DNA from: Scytonema hofmannii PCC 7110
Lineage (GTDB): Bacteria > Cyanobacteriota > Cyanobacteriia > Cyanobacteriales > Nostocaceae
Direction: 5' to 3'
Assembly (NCBI RefSeq): GCF_000346485.2
Contig: NZ_KQ976354.1
Location: 3,529,747 to 3,593,746, forward strand
DNA: 64,000 nucleotides
In this document: one piece after another, positions 17,536-25,970 of the stretch
Numbering within the stretch: position 1 is the stretch's first letter
Layout of the letters: every line of letters starts with the position of its first letter
Position numbers and translations under genes: made by a program
Notes under the pieces: generated by a model
The model's input: the letters and a program-made list of their open reading frames with translations, nothing else
What the model was told of the DNA's origin: nothing
The model's database searches: none

Positions 17536-17998
17536 AAAGAACTTTGTGGGTATTGGGATGCTGTTTAATGTTGTCTTCTTTGGTGACGTTTCTTGACGCA
17601 TTTAATACTCGTTTGCGGTCAGTAGAGTATTGAAAATCTTTATAGGTTTTACCTAGAGGAATCAGAGTTTTTGCTACTTCGCGACGCTTGTAGGTACGAG
17701 CAGCTGCGATCGCCCGTTCCATAAAATCATGACCAAGTTGGGCAGATTCAGGAAATTCAGAGGGAATTTTAAGCTTCTCCCCATCCACTAAGCTGCCTAA
17801 AGTGGTAGCATAAGCAAGCTTATATGAGGTATTAATACCTTTAAAGAGCGTTTCTAGGGAAGCAGAGGGAATTGGTTCTACAATATCGACTTGATGAACT
17901 TCTCCGTCTTCTTTTACAAAACAGGTTGCTAAACCGATGACGATGTAGTCATCTGCCGTTAGGTCGGGTGCATTGGAAGAGAAAATTACTGTTGCCAT
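17534..17998 (-). CDS. Conserved hypothetical protein
   Basis: 154 aa from the internal ATG at 17996-17998 (MATVIFSSNAPDLT); the frame extends five codons further. Features: YIVIGLATCFVKEDGEV near the N-terminus, an alpha/beta middle, and a basic tail (RKRVLNASRNVTKED). No signal peptide, membrane segment or known active site seen. Single gene, convergent with yajQ. It looks like an ordinary cyanobacterial hypothetical with no assigned role. Confidence 0.65.
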   Translation of the reverse strand: MATVIFSSNAPDLTADDYIVIGLATCFVKEDGEVHQVDIVEPIPSASLETLFKGINTSYKLAYATTLGSLVDGEKLKIPSEFPESAQLGHDFMERAIAAARTYKRREVAKTLIPLGKTYKDFQYSTDRKRVLNASRNVTKEDNIKQHPNTHKVL

Positions 17999-18175
17999 AA
18001 CAAATTTTGTCAAAACTTTACAAAGTTTACAAGAAGGTTTAATTCAAGCTTTTCAGGTGCGGAACTACCCAAATTTCTGTGAAAGTCCGGAGTTCTGAGT
18101 AATGAGTCCTTCGTAATTTCCGCAATCCTACTCATTCTTTATCAGTCAGACCTCTGTACTATCAAAGCACTGAAC

Positions 18176-18290
18176 TAGGGAGTAGGGAGTGGGGAATGGG
18201 GAATGGGGAGTAGGAAGCAGGTAATTTCTAACCCCTTATCTCTACTCTCTACTCCCTACGCCCTACTCCCTATTCCCTAACTCCATTGGT
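18176..18290. repeat. STRR, GGGAGTA/GGGAATG with inverted CTACTCC block
   Basis: A rightward block of GGGAGTG/GGGAATG units and a following CTCTACT/CCCTACT block are complementary and could pair into a long hairpin. Confidence 0.75.
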
Positions 18291-18379
18291 CATTTTATCA
18301 AGTTGAAGCTCCCTCTACTTGAATAATCTAGTGGATTGATAACTGCTGTATCTGGAATTGAACTTGGGGATGAAGTATC

Positions 18380-18540
18380 CATTATTAGATTGAAGCATCA
18401 ATTATGTAAGGTGCTTCGATCTGGTGGAGAACCCCAAGAGCCATATGGCTCCTCTAAGCATAAATTCTCACTTGTTAGGACAACTCAAGTCCGGCTTGGA
18501 TGCTTGCGCCCAAGTACTCGCAGACACCTTAACAAGTGAC
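18380..18540 (+). ncRNA. Candidate structured RNA or leader of the TPR gene
   Basis: Three stem-loops in a row within the 600-bp spacer: GAAGCA…TGCTTC (18392-18417), the palindrome GAGCCATATGGCTC (18438-18451), and a larger element closed by CACTTGTTAGG/CCTTAACAAGTG (18469-18479 with 18527-18538) enclosing CTTGG…CCAAG. The last stem ends 75 bases before the TPR start codon. It could be a free small RNA (6S-like length) or a cis-acting leader. The strand is assumed from the downstream gene. Confidence 0.35.
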
Positions 18541-18613
18541 ACAGGGGCAAAACCACAACAACGGTGAAACCTATAAGTTGATCTCAGAGAGCAAGCAGCT
18601 CAGGCAGGAAACT

Positions 18614-19336
18614 ATGAACAGTCACTCATTTTTAGCTTCTGGTGACCAGCAAAATCACCTCCTCCCATTTGCACTAAATATAAACGCACCACGACAGCAA
18701 GAGGCTAACGGTAGAGACGAATCCGCTGTAGGAGATGGCTACTTGCGCTCTCGTGCTCTGACAATGGCTCAACAAGGACAGTACATTGCAGCAATTGAGT
18801 TGTTGAATCAGTTGATCGAGCGCCATCCTCTGAATGCTGTTGATTACAACAACCGAGGGCTGATTTATTTTCAAAGTGGTGAAACGGAAAAAGCTTTTTG
18901 TGATTACAATACAGCGTTAGAACTCAATCCTAAATTGGCAAGTGCTTACAATAACCGAGCCAATTATTATGCCGCTTGTGGAGAATTAGAAGCAGCACTA
19001 GAGGATTACGATCGGGCGTTGGATTTAAATCCGGGTCATGTGAGAGCATGGATTAACCGAGGTATTACCTTCCGCGACTTGGGGCAATATGAAGAAGCAG
19101 TAGAAGATTTTGAGGCGGCTCTACTTTTTGGTGAATTAGAAGGACATATTATAGCAGAGAGAGGCAGAACATATCATCTCTGGGGCGATTGGAATTGCGC
19201 GATCGCTGATTACCGTCGAGCTTTAACTTATCTACCTTCTTGTGGTTCAAAAAAAGGAGAACCAAGCTTCCGCTTGCGCTTACAAGTTGAAAATTGGTTG
19301 GATGAGTTGTTGCACCCGCAGTACTTAAGATGGTAG
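18614..19336 (+). CDS. TPR protein
   Basis: 240 aa from the ATG at 18614 (MNSHSF) with GGAAAC just upstream; the longer open frame starts in the structured leader. Four to five TPR motifs occupy about 50-220 (DYNNRGLIYFQSGETEKA, AYNNRANYYAACGELEAA, AWINRGITFRDLGQYEEA). No signal peptide. Such short TPR proteins are protein-interaction scaffolds, common in cyanobacterial photosystem assembly and signalling. No partner is indicated by context. Convergent with the haemagglutinin gene, 10 bases apart. Confidence 0.85.
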   Translation: MNSHSFLASGDQQNHLLPFALNINAPRQQEANGRDESAVGDGYLRSRALTMAQQGQYIAAIELLNQLIERHPLNAVDYNNRGLIYFQSGETEKAFCDYNTALELNPKLASAYNNRANYYAACGELEAALEDYDRALDLNPGHVRAWINRGITFRDLGQYEEAVEDFEAALLFGELEGHIIAERGRTYHLWGDWNCAIADYRRALTYLPSCGSKKGEPSFRLRLQVENWLDELLHPQYLRW

Positions 19337-19346
19337 TTCTCACCTA

Positions 19347-22094
19347 CTAAGAGTGACAAGAAGCAGTGTTTTGCCATGAACCATGAGGATTTGCCTTGGG
19401 TGGTTGAGCAACGAGAGTGACTTTACCATTCCGATCGACAACCCATCCTTGCGCTTCCACAATGTGACTGGGTGACGGGGAGATATTTTCACTTTTGAAC
19501 TTTGAATTTTGAATTTTAAATTGATTAGTATTCCTGGGTTTTTGAGTAGAAACTACATTTATCTCTGGGTTTGAAAGTGACACCCACCCCACCTGCACAT
19601 CATCAGATGCCAACATCTGATAAGGGCTGGGTGAAATTCCTCCACGTCCGGTAATCACAAATTCACTCTGCTGTCCATCTGTATCATCCTCACAAGCTTG
19701 GGCTACTTGAGTATCTGGTGGTGGAGCTTGTGGTAACTTGGTGAACCCACGATTAGGGTCAATTTCAGGAGTATTAATTTCAACGACACCATCTATACCA
19801 AATTCAGAACTGGCGGTAATGTCACTCTCAGGAGATAGCAAGATTCCCTGAGTATTGATGCTTATATTACCTCCTCTCCCTTTAGCCGCATTGGCAGTAA
19901 TATGACTGTTCTCTAAAGAAACTAAGGTCTCTGTGTTAATATTTATATTGCCTCCATTCCCATCAGCTTGGGCAGTGCCAGCAGTGGCAGTTATGCTGCT
20001 ATTACGTAATAAAATATCTCTGGCTGTGAGAGTGATGTTTCCACCTTCACCTGAGTTTGTTTCCGTTGAGATAGTACCTTGATTATCAAGATGGATAGAG
20101 CGAGCATTCACTTCTACTTTGCCTGCATTTGCAGTTGCTTCACCTCGAACACGGGCAAATAAACCACTGTTAGAACCATCGTTATCAACTGTCTCACCAC
20201 CAAATTGTTGGCGTCGAGCATCGAAAGTACGATCGCTTTCAGAAATATGGACGCTATCCGTGGCATTTATAGTTATGTTACCTGCACTGCCACTACTAAA
20301 ACTACTGGTTAAAATTTGTCCGCCGTCTGTTAACTTAAGAGTACCGATGTTAACAGTGATATTACCGCCACTTTTTCCACTCCTCGTTCTCGCACTGAGA
20401 ACTGCTCCATTGGATATACGTAAAGCATTTGTAGTTACAGTAATATCACCGCCTTGTCCGGTTGCTCCTTGTTCGGTGGAACTTATTAACCCACTGGAGA
20501 ATCCTTTTGTAGAAAAGCCGGAAAGATTCACAGAGTCTGAAGCATTGACGCGAATATTACCTGCTTTCCCATTTCCACGAGTTAGGGATTGAATCTCTGC
20601 TCCATCAGACAAAGAAAGAGTGCGCGAATAAATTTCAAGATCGCCTGCATTCCCAACAGCGCCTTTTTCTACCGTGCTGAAGATGCCAGTACTATCCCCA
20701 AGTCTTGCGATCGCGACTTTACTGGGTGCTGAAGTCTTGTCTTCAAGAGATGAAGAAGGACTGGGATTAACAATCGATATAAAGTCACCTACCCAAATAT
20801 AGATATTTCCTGCATCTCCTTTTCCAAATGTACTGGCAACGACTTCAGTACCATTGCTGAGGAGCAGGGATTTCGCTTTGATAAAAATACTACCACTATT
20901 GCCTACTGCTTCAGATTCCACCGCGTTGGAGATGGAGCTTCTAGATATCTCGATCTCATCTGTAGCATTGAGTATAAGATTTCCAGCTTGGCTGTAGTTT
21001 GTCCCCAACCCTTGGGCAATACCAGCATTGAGACGGCTATCTGATATTTTGAGCGATTGCGCGTTAATAGCGATACTCCCGCCGTTGGAAGCGCGGACAT
21101 CTATACTAGAGAAATTGCTGAGGGCTACATTAGCTTGTGCTACACTTTTTGGAAAACTTAAGTTTAGCAGGTCTCCGTTCATATTTAACCCTACAGTCCC
21201 TGCTTCTGCCAATCCACCCAATTCGACTCTTCCACCAGGAGCACTGAGAGATCCACCATCCAAAATGATGCTCCCACCAATGAATAACAAACTCTTACCA
21301 TCTGCAGCACGCAAACCAGTTGAATTCGATTCAGGTATCTTTGGTGGTGGTGCTATGGATGGTGGTGGTGCGACGGGTGGTTTAGTAACTGGTGATAGTA
21401 CTATCAGTTCTATTGGTGTTATGACTGAAGAAAAATATGATAGATCTGTTAATGATAGTGGTGCAATTGCTTCAGTAGCATCCTGAGTGGTAATTGTTAC
21501 TGGTGTCGTTCCGACTGAGCGATCGACGACTATTGGTGCAGGATTTATTTGATTGAATAGAAAGGCTGATGGATTGACTGTAAGTAACGGCGGATGATCG
21601 GGATTGGAAGCACTGAAAAAACCGCGCTCGCCAAATTTAATGGCATTTGCAGTTGTTGCAACAAATGAACCTCCAACATCTAAACTGGCATTTTTACCAA
21701 AAATAATTCCGTTGGGATTCATAATAAACAAGTTGGCATTACCTTCAACACCAAGCTTCCCAAAAATTTTGGAGGCGTCAATCCCTGTGACTCGACTCAA
21801 AATGTTCTCAATACCGGATGGGTTAGCAAAGTAGACTTGTTGTCCTTCACCAATATGAAATTGTGAAAAGCTGTGAAATAGATTGGCTCCGCGAGTTGCT
21901 CCGCCTTCAATTCTATGGGTTTGGGAGTCGATCTGCGTGACTGTAGAACTTTCAGCACCTAAGGTATTATCTGGCACGGGCTTGAGTTCTTGAGCAGGAG
22001 CACAAGTTGTACTTAATGAGTACGTAGACAAGCCAATTGTTCCCACTTTTGTAAAAAAGCTCAAGTACTCTTGATGCTTACTTTTTTTGGACAT
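19347..22094 (-). CDS. Filamentous haemagglutinin-type exoprotein (TpsA)
   Basis: 915 aa from ATG at 22092-22094 (a GTG lies four codons upstream). N-terminal secretion leader with a hydrophobic stretch, then the TPS/haemagglutination domain (RIEGGATRGANLFHSFSQF, ANPSGIENILSRVTG, LFIMNPNGIIFGKNA). Next a Pro-rich hinge near 240-260 and a long right-handed beta-helix with repeats such as GNAGxIxI. Exported through a TpsB/Omp85 partner, not encoded nearby, and displayed or released for adhesion. The C-terminus carries a heptamer-derived FKIQNSKFKS insert. Shorter than many TpsA proteins but seemingly complete. Confidence 0.92.
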   Translation of the reverse strand: MSKKSKHQEYLSFFTKVGTIGLSTYSLSTTCAPAQELKPVPDNTLGAESSTVTQIDSQTHRIEGGATRGANLFHSFSQFHIGEGQQVYFANPSGIENILSRVTGIDASKIFGKLGVEGNANLFIMNPNGIIFGKNASLDVGGSFVATTANAIKFGERGFFSASNPDHPPLLTVNPSAFLFNQINPAPIVVDRSVGTTPVTITTQDATEAIAPLSLTDLSYFSSVITPIELIVLSPVTKPPVAPPPSIAPPPKIPESNSTGLRAADGKSLLFIGGSIILDGGSLSAPGGRVELGGLAEAGTVGLNMNGDLLNLSFPKSVAQANVALSNFSSIDVRASNGGSIAINAQSLKISDSRLNAGIAQGLGTNYSQAGNLILNATDEIEISRSSISNAVESEAVGNSGSIFIKAKSLLLSNGTEVVASTFGKGDAGNIYIWVGDFISIVNPSPSSSLEDKTSAPSKVAIARLGDSTGIFSTVEKGAVGNAGDLEIYSRTLSLSDGAEIQSLTRGNGKAGNIRVNASDSVNLSGFSTKGFSSGLISSTEQGATGQGGDITVTTNALRISNGAVLSARTRSGKSGGNITVNIGTLKLTDGGQILTSSFSSGSAGNITINATDSVHISESDRTFDARRQQFGGETVDNDGSNSGLFARVRGEATANAGKVEVNARSIHLDNQGTISTETNSGEGGNITLTARDILLRNSSITATAGTAQADGNGGNININTETLVSLENSHITANAAKGRGGNISINTQGILLSPESDITASSEFGIDGVVEINTPEIDPNRGFTKLPQAPPPDTQVAQACEDDTDGQQSEFVITGRGGISPSPYQMLASDDVQVGWVSLSNPEINVVSTQKPRNTNQFKIQNSKFKSENISPSPSHIVEAQGWVVDRNGKVTLVAQPPKANPHGSWQNTASCHS
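19500..19530 (-). repeat. Heptamer STRR inside the haemagglutinin gene
   Basis: AAATTCA units in frame encode FKIQNSKFKS near the C-terminus. The peptide closely resembles the SKIQNPKSKI made by the related repeat in the histidine kinase. Confidence 0.7.
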
Positions 22095-22252
22095 TGTGTT
22101 TGTCACAGAAACAGCAGTGACTGAATAACAATTTTGCTACACGTCTCTTAATTACTGGTAGTTAAAGTTACTTTTAACAAACTTCTTTAATAGATTGCAT
22201 ATATTTTCAGTATAATCCGTTATTTTTTTACAAAACTTAAAGACAATACCAT

Positions 22253-22300
22253 TTTAGATTTTGGATTTTAGATTTTGGATTGAGAAAGCCTTACCTAGAC
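22253..22300. repeat. STRR plus interspersed GATTGAGAAAGCC element
   Basis: TTTTAGA/TTTTGGA heptamers run into GATTGAGAAAGCCTTACCTA. The same heptamer-plus-tail combination occurs at 28945-28990. Confidence 0.65.
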
Positions 22301-22419
22301 GCAATCATTCAGTAAAAATACTTAGACAAACAATCATACTTTTTATGACCTTTTCTAACTGTCAAAGCCTAGTGAATGATTTAAAGTAAAAACATCACGA
22401 GATTCAACCTCAAGCTTCC

Positions 22420-22456
22420 GCACTCAGAGTTTTCTCTGAGTGCTTTTAGTTTTTTA
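22420..22456 (+). terminator. Intrinsic terminator with no gene upstream
   Basis: GCACTCAGAG-TTTT-CTCTGAGTGC, a perfect 10-bp stem, is followed by TTTTAGTTTTTT on the + strand. No rightward ORF precedes it back to the haemagglutinin start, so a short RNA from the 22.2-22.42 kb interval is likely. Confidence 0.7.
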
Positions 22457-22846
22457 TAGGAAGCAAGCGAAAACCCCGAAGTGAAAACTACAAATTGATG
22501 ATATCCATTTTAAATACCTCGTTGAGAAGAAATTGTAGTCTATAGCTGTCACTAGCTGCGTATAGTATGTATAAAATAGTAGGTATTGCTCGCGAAAATT
22601 AAATGGTGGGTATTGCCCACCCTACTTAGAGGTGATGCGTGAGAGTAGTAATTGATACATAAAAATTGTTCAATATCACCCGATCGGATGACCCAGTTGG
22701 ATGAAGTCGAGCGATCGCTCTTCACTATATTCTTATTTTGTAACCAAAGACGAACGACTAACAAGGAATTCGGACTGCAAATCTTAAGAATCATCTTTGT
22801 TTCTGGACGAGTCGTCCCGGATTTCTGTACTCTTTGCGAGGTTCTG

Positions 22847-23002
22847 ATGAGCGAGCAAGAAAAAGCAAATATTCACTCAGCGTATCAAATAGCAGCAGAA
22901 ATGACCTATCTTGTAGCGGTTGGTTTGAGCAAGGCAAAAGAAAAATCAGAAGCCAGAAAAATGCATCGCCATCGGAACAATAGGACACCGTTTTCAAATT
23001 AA
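22847..23002 (+). CDS. Small hypothetical protein, 51 aa
   Basis: Starts at the ATG at 22847 (MSEQEKANIHSAYQIAAE) with GAGG six bases upstream. The longer frame to 22652 has little coding character. Helical, basic C-terminus (RKMHRHRNNRTPFSN). A bidirectional terminator follows. No family recognised. Confidence 0.5.
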   Translation: MSEQEKANIHSAYQIAAEMTYLVAVGLSKAKEKSEARKMHRHRNNRTPFSN

Positions 23003-23035
23003 ACAAAACTCTCTAGAATCATTAGATAGCATCAC

Positions 23036-23077
23036 ATAAAAAAGAGAGACGTTATAAGTAACGCCTCTCTTTTTTAT
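23036..23077. terminator. Bidirectional terminator between the small gene and acsF
   Basis: AAAAAAGAGAG-ACGTTA-TAAG-TAACG-CCTCTCTTTTTT is an A/T-flanked hairpin that can stop transcription from both sides. Confidence 0.75.
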
Positions 23078-23086
23078 TGACTACAT

Positions 23087-24163
23087 CTACCGCACAACAT
23101 ATCGAGTTGCTTCAGCATCTATTGGTTTGGTGAAGTACAACCGCAAGATTTGCCAAGCGTTTGAAACGTAATAGGGTAGCTTTTGGAAGAACTGCAAGAA
23201 TTTGGGAGTGTTGGAGTTAGCGATCGCGCTCAACTTCTCGTTGTTCTTGACACAAACTTCCAAACGCTCGTAGAACTCCGGATTCTCAACATCCAGCATG
23301 ACGGGGAAGACTCGCCCTGCTGTTTCATTGGTTTTTTCAATGACGTACTTATCATATTCCCGTGCATCTAAACCAATTGACGCATAAAAGTCTTTGCGCT
23401 GCACATCATTTAGATACATAGTGGCAAAGACTGATAGCAGGAAGAACCGACACCATAACCGCGCCTTCCAATCGTTCAGCATTTGTGGCTGAGATTTCAT
23501 GATGGCATCAAAGAAATCACCGTGACGATTTTCATCTTGACACCAGTTCTCAAACCAACGGAAAATCGGATAAATCCGGTCTTCTGGGTGCGCTTCTAAG
23601 TGACGGTAAATTGTGATATACCGCCAATAACCAATCTTTTCTGAAAGATAGGTGGCGTAGAAGATAAATTTTGGTTTAAAGAAAGTGTACTTGCGGCTCT
23701 TAGTTAAAAACCCTAAATCTAGTGACAGATTAAAATCTGACAGTGCTTTGTTGAGGAAGCCAGCATGACGTGCTTCATCCCGAGACATGAGATTAAAGCA
23801 TTCTGCCAAAACGGGGCTTTTATCCTTTAAACGACGACCGAGTTCTTTGTAAAGCAAAAATCCAGAAAATTCTGCTGTACAGGAACGTTCCAAAAATTCA
23901 ACGAACAACCGACGAGTTTCCCCATCAATACGATCCCAGGATTGTTCAAACTCGGAATCCCGAACAAAGTGATGGCGGTTGTAGTCCGCACGAAACTCTT
24001 CTAAGATGGCTCGCAACTCATCTTCGTTGACGGAAATGTCCATCCGTGACATCTCATCAAAGTCAGTTGTGTAGAATCGGGGGGTCAGCAGGGTTTCCTG
24101 GGCTGGGACTTTAATCCCTGGCCGTATTTCTTCAAAGCCTGGTTTTTTTAGGGAATCTACCAT
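23087..24163 (-). CDS. acsF: Mg-protoporphyrin IX monomethyl ester oxidative cyclase
   Basis: 358 aa, full length. This aerobic diiron enzyme forms the isocyclic ring of chlorophyll. Ligand motifs are present: [22 protein letters not shown] and [10 protein letters not shown], each with the Glu/His pairs. The start [24 protein letters not shown] is typical. It acts at the thylakoid or plasma membrane with a Ycf54-type partner, which is not seen here. Monocistronic, with a terminator shared with the small gene downstream. The 390-bp upstream region has no gene. Confidence 0.96.
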   Translation of the reverse strand: MVDSLKKPGFEEIRPGIKVPAQETLLTPRFYTTDFDEMSRMDISVNEDELRAILEEFRADYNRHHFVRDSEFEQSWDRIDGETRRLFVEFLERSCTAEFSGFLLYKELGRRLKDKSPVLAECFNLMSRDEARHAGFLNKALSDFNLSLDLGFLTKSRKYTFFKPKFIFYATYLSEKIGYWRYITIYRHLEAHPEDRIYPIFRWFENWCQDENRHGDFFDAIMKSQPQMLNDWKARLWCRFFLLSVFATMYLNDVQRKDFYASIGLDAREYDKYVIEKTNETAGRVFPVMLDVENPEFYERLEVCVKNNEKLSAIANSNTPKFLQFFQKLPYYVSNAWQILRLYFTKPIDAEATRYVVR

Positions 24164-24635
24164 GTCCTGATTGCCATGAATGTCTTATTATTCCGTGGTT
24201 TCTGGCACAGTAATGAGAAGTACTCTCACATACTTTGACAGACGACAGTATTTTATTTGTATAGTTCAGTCTACCAAGGCTAGGGGTAATAACAGACGCC
24301 TAAAACGTTAAGACTTGCAACAATACTTCGATGAACGATCCTATCGGGTGAAGTGCAATTTTATTTTCCCGAACTATCCTAGAGATAGGACATCAAGCAT
24401 ATTTGTGTTATGTATGGGAATTTTATTGGAATTATGAATATTTTTATGAACCGCAGAGTCGCAGAGCGCGCAGAGAGAAAAAGAGGATTCTAAAATCAGT
24501 CCCAATCTTTATGTATATAATGTAACAATTATAAGATTTTTATTACTGATTTTCTTGATTGCTAAAATTTTGAACAAAACAGTATGGGAACGCCGTCTGG
24601 GAAAACAAGCACGAAGGTTGAGGGGTTGGCACAGG
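24164..24635. other. Intergenic region, divergent acsF / TM2
   Basis: No gene seen. It holds the acsF upstream region and, at 24449-24487, one copy of the GAACCGCAGAG-CGCAGAG repeat also found at 47648 and 53563. Confidence 0.5.
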
Positions 24636-25148
24636 ATGAATGCAGGCAATAATAACACAAATAAAGAACATCAAGATCGTCTTCTGGTCTCTTACATCTT
24701 AAATGTCGTTGGATTTTTAGGGCTAATGAGTGGGTTGCACCGCTTGTATAATGGCAAGATCGGGACTGGTTTGTTGTGGATGTGTACTTTTGGTTTGCTG
24801 GGGATTGGGCAGTTTGCCGATTTGTTCCTTATCCCTAATATGGTTAACGAACATGAAATGAGGCTCAAGCTCAAAGCTGGTGTGTCTCCTTTTGGCGTAC
24901 CTTTAAATCAACCTCCTGCAGCAACTCAGGTTGACAAATCGCCTCAAGAAAAACTGATGATAAAGCTGCTGAAAGTGGCGGAGAAAAGAAGTGGCAGAAT
25001 CACTGTGACTCAAGGAGTCATGGAAACTGAGGCTAGCTTTACGGAAGTGGAAGCAACGCTCAAGCAAATGATGAAATCGGGTTATGTAACGGTAGATAAC
25101 GATCCCATTACAGGAGCCGTTACCTACCACTTTCACGAGCTTGGCTAG
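24636..25148 (+). CDS. TM2-domain membrane protein
   Basis: 170 aa from the ATG at 24636, with GAGGGG upstream; the frame could start 27 codons earlier. The TM2 domain (SYILNVVGFLGLMSGLHRLYNGKIGTG…GIGQFADLFLIP) forms two membrane helices linked by a short turn. A soluble C-terminal part (EKLMIKLLKVAEKRSGRITVTQG) resembles a small winged-helix fold. Function unknown. The 3' end overlaps the convergent DUF2996 gene by four bases. Confidence 0.8.
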   Translation: MNAGNNNTNKEHQDRLLVSYILNVVGFLGLMSGLHRLYNGKIGTGLLWMCTFGLLGIGQFADLFLIPNMVNEHEMRLKLKAGVSPFGVPLNQPPAATQVDKSPQEKLMIKLLKVAEKRSGRITVTQGVMETEASFTEVEATLKQMMKSGYVTVDNDPITGAVTYHFHELG

Positions 25149-25813
25149 TTTCTTCCCAACCACTTTTGACCGTTTAAACGCTGCACAATACCAAACACTA
25201 AAAGATCTAGTGTGATTTTGCGCTCATCTATGAGGAATGACTCAAGAGTGCTGGGCTTTTTTCCTTCGTTACAGGAAAAAGCTTTTTTCCCTTGAATATC
25301 TTCTTCAGGAAAATACAGGTTAAACTGGCGCAGCCCGTTTTGCCAACTACCTGCTATTTGCCAACAGTCTTCAGCTTTTTCATAGCCAGAGATGGGAAGT
25401 TTCTGCTTGGCAAAAGATATTTGTAAATCTTGAACTCCTTCTTTTGCGATCGCTTTTTGTAAAGCTGGCAAGTAGTCTTGCTGTATAAACTCTACAAATG
25501 GTTTATCTTCAACACCAGGTGCTTTTTCTTTTTTTGCCCCAGCCTTAGCGGCGGCGGCTGGTTTTTCATCCGCATCTCCTGTAGCTTTACCTGCTGGCTT
25601 TTCCCGTTTGGGTGGCGCAGTTTTGGTTGTTGCTGCATTGGGATTCGTTTCTGGGTTTGCCGTTTTGGGGTCTGGAGCGTTGGCAGTTGGAATGCTTGTT
25701 GCTTCAGAGGAATCTGTGCTGGGAGCGTTTTCTTCAGCAACACTGGGGGCTTGCTTATCAACAGTGCTGGGAGCAACTTCTCCTGCTTGATTGTGATTTG
25801 TTTCTTCTGCCAT
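25145..25813 (-). CDS. DUF2996 domain protein with disordered Ala/Pro/Lys-rich N-terminus
   Basis: 222 aa. Residues 1-100 are low-complexity (PSVAEENAPST, AAAAKAGAKKEK). The C-terminal 120 (FVEFIQQDYLPALQKAI…LQISFAKQKLPISGYEKAEDCWQIAGSW…QRLNGQKWLGRN) match the cyanobacteria/plastid DUF2996 family. The biochemical role is unknown. No membrane segment. Confidence 0.82.
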   Translation of the reverse strand: MAEETNHNQAGEVAPSTVDKQAPSVAEENAPSTDSSEATSIPTANAPDPKTANPETNPNAATTKTAPPKREKPAGKATGDADEKPAAAAKAGAKKEKAPGVEDKPFVEFIQQDYLPALQKAIAKEGVQDLQISFAKQKLPISGYEKAEDCWQIAGSWQNGLRQFNLYFPEEDIQGKKAFSCNEGKKPSTLESFLIDERKITLDLLVFGIVQRLNGQKWLGRN

Positions 25814-25890
25814 TGCTTGGAGTCAATCCTTCCGACTTGACTGTGTCACTTTCATTTTGACATAGCTTCATGAGTTATCAACGCACCTTC

Positions 25891-25923
25891 AGATCCCCGA
25901 CTTCTTTGAGCAGTCGGGGATCT
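25891..25923. repeat. Palindromic repeat AGATCCCCGACT
   Basis: AGATCCCCGACT…AGTCGGGGATCT is a 12-bp perfect stem between hemW and the DUF2996 gene. Degenerate or half copies occur at 30190-30200 and 40786-40815, so it is a dispersed element that may also terminate transcripts. Confidence 0.65.
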
Positions 25924-25940
25924 TTATGAAAATCCCTCTT

Positions 25941-25970
25941 CCCAACTCCCAACTCCCTACTCCCTACTCC
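25941..25970. repeat. STRR, CTCCCTA heptamers overlapping the hemW stop
   Basis: The heptamer array enters the gene: the TAG stop of hemW (25964-25966) is read from a GGAGTAG unit. Confidence 0.75.

Noticed and set aside
18336-18539. 67-codon rightward ORF before the TPR gene
   Set aside because: No ribosome-binding site; its sequence is explained by the inverted repeats of the structured RNA candidate.
20119-20592. 157-codon ORF antisense to the haemagglutinin gene
   Set aside because: A shadow of the repetitive beta-helix coding sequence; no start signal or recognisable domain.
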